Origin: Calditrichia bacterium
Lineage (GTDB): Bacteria > Calditrichota > Calditrichia > JAJRVZ01
Direction: 5' to 3'
Assembly (NCBI GenBank): GCA_030634505.1
Contig: DAOWAQ010000146.1
Location: 1-5,534 of the forward strand
DNA length: 5,534 nucleotides
The notes beneath the pieces were generated by a model. The model was not told the origin of the DNA and made no database searches. It was given only the letters and a program-made list of their open reading frames with translations. Each line of letters begins with the position of its first letter. Within the stretch, counting starts at the first letter, position 1. The translations under genes and the position numbers were made by a program. Shown piece by piece: positions 1 to 5,534 of the stretch.

Positions 1-2
1 AT

Positions 3-53
3 ATAATACTTAATAAAGATTCACTATATTTTTTTAGAAACAGTGATTATTAA
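3..53 (+). other. Coding-like stretch in the propeller gene's frame, ending in an in-frame TAA
   Basis: In the same frame as the propeller protein, the first 16 codons read I-I-L-N-K-D-S-L-Y-F-F-R-N-S-D-Y and then meet TAA at 51-53. The composition (aromatic strand, Asn/Asp turns) resembles the protein that follows. The simplest reading is one gene broken by a nonsense change or sequencing error. The window edge prevents seeing more. Another frame is also open from position 7 to 162, so a frameshift near here cannot be excluded. TAA also ends the 3510-4172 gene, so stop-codon reassignment is not supported. Confidence 0.4.
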
Positions 54-1583
54 CTATATACAGGAACCAAGTGGCAAAGGATTGGTGGTTTTAGTAAAAA
101 TGTCAATTGTGTTACTAACGATGATAACGAAAACATATGGATTGGTCTTAAAGATTATGGAATAATGAATTTGAATTGGGAGAACCCATATTTACATGAT
201 GGACCTGCGAGCAATCATGTTGGAAGAGTTGTAAAAGATAATGCAGGAAATCTTTGGATGACGTCCGGGAAATTTAAAGTGTACAACTCAAATGGATTTT
301 ATAAATATGATTTTAATACTTGGACAAATTTTAAGTTTTATGAGAATAAATGGAACTGGAAAAATTCGACTTATGTTGGATTCACAGATAGAAATGGTAA
401 TGTTTGGTTTGGAGCATGGGGTGGTGGGGTTACAGCTATATCTGATACAGGAATCACTCTTTTTCATAGTTGGCCAGATTCAGGAAGATTAATAGTATCA
501 ACATCAAATGCTACTGAGGAATTAAAATATAATGGTATTTCAGATAATTATAAAGATTGTTTTCCACCAACGCCTTTTGGCGGAGGATATTATTGTGTCG
601 TTACAGATTTTGTAGAAGATTCTGATGGAAATTTGTGGGCAGGCGTTCATAGCTCTGAAAATTTTAAGTATATTTTGGTAATACCAAGAAATTCAGATAA
701 TTCTTTAAATCTTGACTGCAATAACTGGGTATATTTTGGTAGTAATGTTGGAATGGGTCCGGGTGAGGGAGAAGTTTCTCTTATGGATTTTGATGACTCC
801 GGCCGACTTTGGTTTGGAACATTTCAAAGTGGAATAGTGATTTTGGATTACAATCAAACTTTAAATAATTCTACTGATGATCAAATATTTAAAGTAGGAA
901 TTGAAGATAATTTATACAGCAATACAGTATTATGTATAAAAAAAGATCATGATGGTGTTATGTGGATAGGTACAGCTGCTGGATTAAATTCATATGATGG
1001 CCAAAATTTTTATAAACATGTAGGAGCAACCGGACCGATAGAAAACAAAATAAATTATATTTTTGTAGATGATTTTAATAATAAGTGGTTTGCAACTGAT
1101 GGTGGACTAAGTATTTTAGAAGGAGATAAAAGTCCATGGGAAGAATCAGCCTGGTCACATTATACGCCTGATAACAGTGGACTAGCAAATAAAATTGTTA
1201 ATAGTGTATTTGTAGATTCTGATAAAGGAGAGGCATATATTGGAACTGAAGGTGGACTATCAATCTTTAATGGGGCATTTTCAGAAATAAGATCCAACTT
1301 TGATTTTTTAACCGGTGGTCCCAATCCATTTTTTGTCGATAACAACTCAAGTGTTTTTACAATAACCAATCTCATGGTTAATTCAACAGTTAAAATTCTG
1401 AATATCAACGGAAAACTTATTCGAGTTCTATCAGAAAATAATGGTTTAGTGCAAGGAAGCAGGGCACAATGGGATGGCAGAGATAGTAATAAAAATAAAG
1501 TTGCAAGTGGAATTTATATATTTTTAGTTTATACAGAGGAAGGTGTAGTAGGTAAGGGAAAACTGTCTGTCATAAGAAAATAG
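54..1583 (+). CDS. PorZ-like beta-propeller protein with T9SS-type C-terminal domain (5' part disrupted or missing)
   Basis: This is a secreted or surface beta-propeller protein ending in a type IX secretion-like domain. Numbering from the ATG at 165, propeller strand motifs of the form D-x-x-G-x-x-W-x-G recur near residues 25-32, 75-82, 152-158, 210-217, 261-269, 302-309 and 351-357, several followed by a G-G-L-S-I/V strand. Residues 386-472 start with PNPF and carry V-K-I-L-N-I-N-G-K, WDGRD and VASGIYIF, ending in a basic IRK. This matches FlgD-like/T9SS sorting domains and, by memory, the PorZ tail especially well. The ATG at 165 is unlikely to be the true start: one more blade (E-N-I-W-I-G-L-K-D-Y-G-I) is encoded directly upstream and runs across it, back to a TAA at 51-53, with no ATG, GTG or TTG in frame between. 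There is no signal peptide in view. Family confidence is good; exact PorZ orthology is uncertain. Confidence 0.8.
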   Translation, partial: LYTGTKWQRIGGFSKNVNCVTNDDNENIWIGLKDYGIMNLNWENPYLHDGPASNHVGRVVKDNAGNLWMTSGKFKVYNSNGFYKYDFNTWTNFKFYENKWNWKNSTYVGFTDRNGNVWFGAWGGGVTAISDTGITLFHSWPDSGRLIVSTSNATEELKYNGISDNYKDCFPPTPFGGGYYCVVTDFVEDSDGNLWAGVHSSENFKYILVIPRNSDNSLNLDCNNWVYFGSNVGMGPGEGEVSLMDFDDSGRLWFGTFQSGIVILDYNQTLNNSTDDQIFKVGIEDNLYSNTVLCIKKDHDGVMWIGTAAGLNSYDGQNFYKHVGATGPIENKINYIFVDDFNNKWFATDGGLSILEGDKSPWEESAWSHYTPDNSGLANKIVNSVFVDSDKGEAYIGTEGGLSIFNGAFSEIRSNFDFLTGGPNPFFVDNNSSVFTITNLMVNSTVKILNINGKLIRVLSENNGLVQGSRAQWDGRDSNKNKVASGIYIFLVYTEEGVVGKGKLSVIRK

Positions 1584-1663
1584 CTATTAATAATATTGTA
1601 TTGTTTATTTTTAATCTTTATTGTCCTAAATTTCCTTTCAATCTAATTCTCTTTATTCATTTT

Positions 1664-3376
1664 ATGCTTAAAAAATTAAAAATAAAAGATTTTACTTTAA
1701 TTGAAAATCTGGAAATCGATTTTGTGAGCGGATTTCAGGTTTTAACAGGAGAAACCGGGGCAGGGAAATCTGTCATAATTGGTGCAATTGGCTTATTATG
1801 CGGCCAACGAGGTCAATCAGAATTAGTAAGGACTGGTTCTGAAAAAACAATATTGGAAGCAGAGTTTGAAATTAATAAAAACAACTTAATTGATGAATTT
1901 CTCGATGAAAATAATATTGATCAGTTTGGTAGTTTATTGATTTTAAGAAGAGAAATTAATCATAAAGGATTGAGCCGGGCTTTTATAAATGATACACCAT
2001 CATCACTAAGTCAATTATCAAAGCTGACTGGAATATTAATCGACCTTCATGGTCAGCACCAACATCAAAAATTGTTATATGTTGAAAACCATGGCATTTA
2101 TTTAGATGCATTTGCTTCTCTGGAAAAAGAACTAGATAAATATAAAATACTGTTTAAAAAATTTCTCCATAATAAAAATGAATTAATTCGACTTCACAAT
2201 ATAAAGAAAAACAGTATTGATCAACACGATTTATTTTCATTTCAGGCTGCTGAGTTAGAAAAAGCAAATTTGGATGAAAATGAGCTGGAACAATTAAAGG
2301 GCGAAAAATTAAAATTAGAAAATAGCGAACAACTTTATGAAGCGGCAAATTTTGTTAGCAATAATTTATATTCCTCCGAAAATTCGGTGTTAATTTCAGT
2401 AAGCAAAGCATTAAATTCTCTGGCAGAAGTAGAAAATATAGATACTGAATTTAAAGAACTTGCAACCAATTTGGGTTCGGCGCGGGTTATGATTGAAGAA
2501 GTCGGAAGAACAGCAGAGTTATTAAAGGAAAAAATTGAATTTAATCCTACCCGGCTTGAAGAAATCAGAAATCGGGAAGCTGAAATTGATTGGTTAATAA
2601 AAAAGTATCAGGTAAATAGTATTGATGAATTAATCAAACATCAGGAAAAGTTAAATGCAGAATTAAATCGTATTCAAAATTATGATGAAGATATTCATGG
2701 ACTGGAAGAAAACCTGAAAAGTATTCAAAATGATTTGAATAAATTGGCGATTGATATATCTCAAGTAAGAAAGAATAAAGCTTCCATTCTTGAAGAAAAG
2801 ATGAATAAGACTCTGACTACTCTTGGAATGAACAATGCTAATTTTTCAGTAAAAATTACCTGGATTGAGGATCCAGAAGGAGCAGTCAGTATTAATGATA
2901 AAAAATACAAATCATCTGAAAGAGCCGCAGATCAGATAGAATTCCTTGTTTCTTTGAATAAGGGAGAACCATTAAAGCAACTACAAAAGGTTGCTTCTGG
3001 AGGCGAAATATCAAGAATAATGCTAGCAATTAAATCGATTTTAAGTGATACAGATGATACATTTACATTGGTTTTTGATGAAATAGATAGTGGAATCTCA
3101 GGAAAAATTGCACAAATTGTTGGTAATAAGTTTAAAGAAATAGGATTAAGTAAACAACTTATTGTAATTACTCATTTACCTCAGATAGCCTCTCAGGCAA
3201 TTTCTCAATTTGCGGTTGAAAAAATAGAATTCAATGGTCGAAACTATATCAAAATAAAAACGCTGAATAAGAATGAGAGAATTCAGGAAATTGCAAAATT
3301 ATTAGGTGGTAAAAACGTTTCAGCCGAAGCTATAGCAAATGCGAAGAATTTATTAAATGTGTCTCAAATCTACTAG
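1664..3376 (+). CDS. recN: DNA repair protein RecN (SMC-like ATPase)
   Basis: RecN is a cytoplasmic SMC-like ATPase acting in double-strand break repair, where it helps hold and organise broken DNA for RecA-dependent recombination. The 570-residue product is close to the usual family length (E. coli 553). Visible features: N-terminal K-I-K-D-F-T-L-I-E-N, Walker A G-E-T-G-A-G-K-S (residues 29-36), a Q-H-Q-H-Q motif (131-135), a long charged coiled-coil region (about 150-400) containing the family segment F-Q-A-A-E-L (193-198), ABC signature S-G-G-E (445-448), Walker B V-F-D-E-I-D-S-G (470-477) and switch histidine T-H-L-P (503-506). All ATPase motifs are intact. The start is ATG 1664 because the family begins MLKKLKIK-like; an in-frame TTG at 1601 would add 21 residues with no family counterpart. 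No Shine-Dalgarno is seen before 1664. No terminator follows it. Confidence 0.97.
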   Translation: MLKKLKIKDFTLIENLEIDFVSGFQVLTGETGAGKSVIIGAIGLLCGQRGQSELVRTGSEKTILEAEFEINKNNLIDEFLDENNIDQFGSLLILRREINHKGLSRAFINDTPSSLSQLSKLTGILIDLHGQHQHQKLLYVENHGIYLDAFASLEKELDKYKILFKKFLHNKNELIRLHNIKKNSIDQHDLFSFQAAELEKANLDENELEQLKGEKLKLENSEQLYEAANFVSNNLYSSENSVLISVSKALNSLAEVENIDTEFKELATNLGSARVMIEEVGRTAELLKEKIEFNPTRLEEIRNREAEIDWLIKKYQVNSIDELIKHQEKLNAELNRIQNYDEDIHGLEENLKSIQNDLNKLAIDISQVRKNKASILEEKMNKTLTTLGMNNANFSVKITWIEDPEGAVSINDKKYKSSERAADQIEFLVSLNKGEPLKQLQKVASGGEISRIMLAIKSILSDTDDTFTLVFDEIDSGISGKIAQIVGNKFKEIGLSKQLIVITHLPQIASQAISQFAVEKIEFNGRNYIKIKTLNKNERIQEIAKLLGGKNVSAEAIANAKNLLNVSQIY

Positions 3377-3494
3377 AGATATGTCATATTACACTTTAGA
3401 ATCCTGAGTTTATAAGAAAGCGATGGTCTTTAACTTCCTTGATTTTATTTTAAATTTTTTTTAACTTAAGCTTCAGTTTTTCAAGAAATTATGT

Positions 3495-3502
3495 AGGGAG
3501 GG
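3495..3502 (+). promoter_or_regulatory. Strong Shine-Dalgarno for the 220-residue protein gene
   Basis: AGGGAGGG lies seven bases before the ATG at 3510, an optimal spacing, and fixes that start. It is the strongest ribosome binding site in the window; recN and ypdA have none that is recognisable. Confidence 0.75.
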
Positions 3503-3509
3503 TCAATAA

Positions 3510-4172
3510 ATGTTTTTAATTGAAAAAAATTCATTTTTGTTACACTTGGATGATGCTCCTTTATCAAGCCGTTATTTTTGGAAATTTTTTAAGAAAAAAG
3601 TAAAACTTCCTAAACATGAAAATTCCATCTCCCCGGATAATTTAAAAAAAATGGTAACAGATATTGGAAGAGGTCAAAAAGTAAACATCATACGGGTTAC
3701 ATATGATGGTACTCCTGAAGATAGGCCTGTGTCTGTTAAAATAGTTGATGTTCGAGATGAATATTTTACGGGAAAAGTTATAAATGTTGAAAGAAGTATC
3801 AAACAGGCAGAAAATGATTCGGTTATATATGTAAAAGGTGGTGGTGGCGCCATTGATTTTTATTATGAAGATGGTGATATCGTTTCCATAGAAGTAGATA
3901 TTGATCAATCTGTTATTGAGACAAGAAATGTTCAGGAAGTAAAAGAAATTCTTGAAGCTCTTGATGTAAACGAAGATATAATTGTGAGTTATTATGATGA
4001 TTCTGAGGGTGGGGTTATTAATGGAGTTGGAGTATTATTGGAAAAAGACATGGAAACTCTGGATTTCAAAGTGAAATTTTCTAAGATAAATGAAATCAAA
4101 TTAAATACTCCGCGAGAGATTATATTGAATCTGAATAATGATAAGATTGTTGATTTAGAGATAGTTTTATAA
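3510..4172 (+). CDS. Hypothetical protein, acidic, probable two-copy helix-plus-beta domain
   Basis: I do not recognise this 220-residue protein. There is no signal peptide or membrane segment, so it is probably cytoplasmic. Residues 22-35 (YFWKFFKKKVKLPK) form an aromatic, strongly basic patch, while the rest is rich in Asp and Glu. Two similar units seem to follow each other: helix 42-52 then strands from K57, with I-I-R-V-T-Y-D-G (60-67) and an end I-D-F-Y-Y-E-D-G-D-I-V-S-I-E-V (115-129); then helix 141-151, with I-I-V-S-Y-Y-D-D (157-164) and an end I-L-N-L-N-N-D-K-I-V-D-L-E-I (205-218). A K-G-G-G-G loop sits at 109-113 in the first unit only. Small beta-barrel folds such as PilZ- or Sm-like are possible but unproven. 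Start ATG 3510 is set by a strong Shine-Dalgarno; a terminator follows 22 bases after the stop. The gene looks real: clean composition and bounded by expression signals. Confidence 0.85.
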   Translation: MFLIEKNSFLLHLDDAPLSSRYFWKFFKKKVKLPKHENSISPDNLKKMVTDIGRGQKVNIIRVTYDGTPEDRPVSVKIVDVRDEYFTGKVINVERSIKQAENDSVIYVKGGGGAIDFYYEDGDIVSIEVDIDQSVIETRNVQEVKEILEALDVNEDIIVSYYDDSEGGVINGVGVLLEKDMETLDFKVKFSKINEIKLNTPREIILNLNNDKIVDLEIVL

Positions 4173-4194
4173 GAGATATAAAGTGGGCATTTAC

Positions 4195-4222
4195 AAGCCA
4201 ACCTGTTAGGTTGGCTTTTTTT
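4195..4222 (+). terminator. Intrinsic terminator after the hypothetical gene
   Basis: A perfect 9-bp stem (AAGCCAACC, 4195-4203, and GGTTGGCTT, 4209-4217) encloses a five-base loop TGTTA and runs into seven T residues (4216-4222). This is a textbook Rho-independent terminator on the + strand. It separates the 3510-4172 gene from mrp. Confidence 0.92.
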
Positions 4223-4238
4223 ATATGTAATTTATAAT
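4211..4238 (+). promoter_or_regulatory. Possible mrp-ypdA promoter overlapping the terminator
   Basis: A perfect -10 hexamer TATAAT (4233-4238) lies 16 bases after TTGGCT (4211-4216), a 4/6 match to a -35 box that lies in the descending arm of the terminator. Transcription would start near 4245, leaving a leader of only about six bases before GTG 4251 and losing the GGAG site. Because the region is AT-rich, the match may be chance; readthrough of the terminator is the alternative way to express mrp. Confidence 0.3.
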
Positions 4239-4240
4239 GT

Positions 4241-4244
4241 GGAG
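4241..4244 (+). promoter_or_regulatory. Shine-Dalgarno deciding the mrp start
   Basis: GGAG lies six bases before GTG 4251. This favours that codon over the in-frame GTG at 4239, which overlaps the site's own upstream flank and has only AT-rich sequence before it. Confidence 0.55.
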
Positions 4245-4250
4245 AGTATT

Positions 4251-5282
4251 GTGAACAAAGAAAAAGTATTAGAACTATTAAAATCTGTTAATTATCCTGG
4301 CTATAGTAGAGATATTATCTCATTTGGAATTATTAAAGATGTCTTGATAGAAGAAAAGGTAATAAATATTGAATTGGATATACGAACAGCTGATGAAAAG
4401 ATGGTCAAAGAAATAGAATCTGTTATAATTGATAAAATGCAATCATCTGCTCCGGGCTATGACATACAATTAGTAAACAAACCTGCTCCGACCGCAGGCC
4501 AAGGTTCACCAAAATCGAAACCTGACTATTTACCAAATGTAAAATACAAAATAGCTGTTGCAAGCGGTAAAGGTGGGGTTGGAAAATCTACGGTAAGTGT
4601 AAATCTTGCTGTAGCATTAGCTCAACTTGGATTGAAAGTAGGATTGTTGGATGCCGATATTTATGGCCCAAGTATTCCATTAATGTTGGGTGTGGATTCC
4701 AAACCGGAATATGATGGAAAAAAATTAACTCCAATTACAAAGTATGGTGTTAATCTAATGTCTCTGGGTTTTTTAATGGAGGGTGATGATGCGGTAATTT
4801 GGCGTGGTCCACTGGTAACACGAGCTATTCAACAATTAATGCAAGATGTTAATTGGGGTGAATTGGATTTCATGATATTTGATATGCCGCCGGGAACCGG
4901 TGATGCTCAATTAACTTTATCTCAAGCAATAACACTTGATGGTGCTTTAATTGTATCCACTCCGCAGGATGTAGCTCTAATTGACGCCGTAAAAGGCGTA
5001 AATATGTTCAGAAAGGTAAATGTTCCGATTCTGGGTATCGTCGAAAATATGAGTTATTTTTCATGTCCGCATTGTGGAGAAAGAACAGATATATTTTCGT
5101 CCGGAGGTGTTGAGCGTGAATGTAATAGAATAAATGTTAACCTTTTAGCTGAAATTCCTCTTGATGTTCAGATTCGGGAAGGTGGCGATTCCGGAAAACC
5201 AATTGTGGCAAATATTCCTGAAAATCCTCGATCGAAAATATTTTTGGAAATAGCAGAAAACATATCAAAATCGCTAAGCTGA
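4251..5282 (+). CDS. mrp: Mrp/ApbC family iron-sulfur cluster carrier ATPase
   Basis: Mrp (ApbC/NBP35 family) is a cytosolic P-loop ATPase that binds a bridging Fe-S cluster as a dimer and passes it to apoproteins. Residues 1 to about 85 form the MIP18/DUF59 domain (N-K-E-K-V-L-E-L-L, then R-D-I-I-S-F-G-I-I-K-D-V), followed by a Pro/Gly/Ser-rich linker. The ATPase domain carries the deviant Walker A S-G-K-G-G-V-G-K-S-T (105-114), D-A-D-I-Y-G-P-S (134-141), W-R-G-P and D-M-P-P-G-T-G-D (211-218). The cluster-ligand pair C-P-H-C is at 272-275, after E-N-M-S-Y. All key residues are present and the 343-residue length is normal. I chose GTG 4251 because GGAG precedes it and the protein then starts MNKEKVLE as the family does; GTG 4239 would add four residues. 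ypdA starts 21 bases downstream, so the two are probably co-transcribed. Confidence 0.96.
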   Translation: MNKEKVLELLKSVNYPGYSRDIISFGIIKDVLIEEKVINIELDIRTADEKMVKEIESVIIDKMQSSAPGYDIQLVNKPAPTAGQGSPKSKPDYLPNVKYKIAVASGKGGVGKSTVSVNLAVALAQLGLKVGLLDADIYGPSIPLMLGVDSKPEYDGKKLTPITKYGVNLMSLGFLMEGDDAVIWRGPLVTRAIQQLMQDVNWGELDFMIFDMPPGTGDAQLTLSQAITLDGALIVSTPQDVALIDAVKGVNMFRKVNVPILGIVENMSYFSCPHCGERTDIFSSGGVERECNRINVNLLAEIPLDVQIREGGDSGKPIVANIPENPRSKIFLEIAENISKSLS

Positions 5283-5303
5283 TAAAACAATAAATCGATA
5301 ATT

Positions 5304-5534
5304 ATGAATAATCAAAAATCAGAAAAGCCATTTGATTTGGCTATTATCGGTGCTGGGCCTGCAGGAATAAGCTGTGCATTGGCGGCGAAAAAGTACAATT
5401 TAAAAGCAATAATGTTAGATAAAGGTAATATTGTAAATTCCATTATACATTTTCCAAAAAACATGACATTTTTTTCAACATCCGACCTTTTGGAATTAGA
5501 TAATATTCCATTCACCAGTGAATTATTTAGACCA
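5304..5534 (+). CDS. ypdA: YpdA-family FAD-dependent disulfide reductase (bacillithiol disulfide reductase-like), 3' partial
   Basis: Only the first 77 codons are present; the gene runs off the right edge. In Firmicutes, YpdA (Bdr) uses NADPH and FAD to reduce oxidised bacillithiol disulfide. The N-terminus has the Rossmann FAD-binding strand and loop L-A-I-I-G-A-G-P-A-G (12-21), then L-D-K-G-N-I-V-N-S-I (38-47) and the family-typical N-M-T-F-F-S-T-S-D-L-L-E (53-64) with I-P-F (68-70). That last block separates YpdA from ordinary thioredoxin reductases. The cysteine found in the staphylococcal G-G-G-P-C-G loop is Ala20 here; the nearest cysteine is Cys24. The start ATG 5304 begins eight residues before the FAD strand; no Shine-Dalgarno is visible. 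The 21-base gap to mrp suggests one operon. Family assignment is firm; the thiol substrate is inferred. Confidence 0.88.
   Translation, partial: MNNQKSEKPFDLAIIGAGPAGISCALAAKKYNLKAIMLDKGNIVNSIIHFPKNMTFFSTSDLLELDNIPFTSELFRP

Noticed and set aside
51..53. TAA read as a sense codon (alternative genetic code)
   Set aside because: TAA ends the 3510-4172 gene, and TAG and TGA end the others, so all three act as stops here.
1596..1624. TTGTAT / 17 bases / TATTGT as a recN promoter
   Set aside because: Only 3/6 and 4/6 matches in very AT-rich sequence; not distinguishable from chance.
1601..1663. Upstream TTG start extending RecN by 21 residues
   Set aside because: The extra residues (hydrophobic, Cys/Pro/Phe-rich) do not match RecN N-termini, and the known family start aligns with ATG 1664.
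3381..3391. ATATG-T-CATAT inverted repeat after recN as a terminator
   Set aside because: The one-base loop and AT-only ends cannot form a stable hairpin, and no T-tract follows.
3439..3467. TTGATT / 17 bases / TAACTT as a promoter for the hypothetical gene
   Set aside because: Both boxes match the consensus poorly. The 133-base spacer after recN likely does carry a promoter or allow readthrough, but I cannot place it.
3642..3908. Minus-strand reading frame inside the hypothetical gene
   Set aside because: It lies antisense to a gene with better coding character and a strong ribosome binding site; its product is low-complexity Ile/Tyr/Phe/Asn-rich, as expected from reversed AT-rich codons.
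5312..5515. Minus-strand reading frame at the right end
   Set aside because: It is fully antisense to the recognisable YpdA N-terminus and shows no motif of its own.

Overview
The window is AT-rich (roughly one third G+C by eye) and densely coding. All convincing genes lie on the + strand. In order it holds: the 3' part of a secreted or surface beta-propeller protein with a type IX secretion (T9SS/PorZ-like) C-terminal domain; recN (DNA repair ATPase); a 220-residue protein I cannot assign; mrp/apbC (Fe-S cluster carrier ATPase); and the first 77 codons of a YpdA-family flavin disulfide reductase cut by the right edge.

Organism: the T9SS-type tail, the propeller repeats, the AT bias and a YpdA-type bacillithiol disulfide reductase point to the Bacteroidota/Chlorobiota/Ignavibacteriota/Marinimicrobia (FCB) assemblage. 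Good Shine-Dalgarno sequences before two of the genes argue mildly against a typical Bacteroidia genome, where such sites are weak or absent. A free-living FCB lineage such as Marinimicrobia or Ignavibacteria would fit, but this is inference.

Layout: 1-1583 is propeller protein, with coding-like sequence continuing upstream of the first in-frame ATG (165) and interrupted by an in-frame TAA at 51-53. 1584-1663 is a short pyrimidine-rich spacer. 1664-3376 is recN. 3377-3509 is a spacer ending in a strong ribosome binding site. 3510-4172 is the unknown gene, closed by a clear intrinsic terminator (4195-4222). 4251-5282 is mrp, beginning only 28 bases after that terminator. 5304 to the end is ypdA, 21 bases after mrp and probably in the same transcript. 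There is no stretch over 300 bases without a gene, and I see no tRNA, rRNA, CRISPR array, insertion sequence or attachment site.

How the genes relate: mrp and ypdA plausibly form an operon joining Fe-S cluster handling to low-molecular-weight thiol redox. The upstream genes (surface protein, RecN, unknown protein) look like independent housekeeping units. The least explained item is the 220-residue protein, which appears to contain two diverged copies of a helix-plus-beta domain. I see no defence system, mobile element or other clearly new system here; the region is mostly ordinary core genome.
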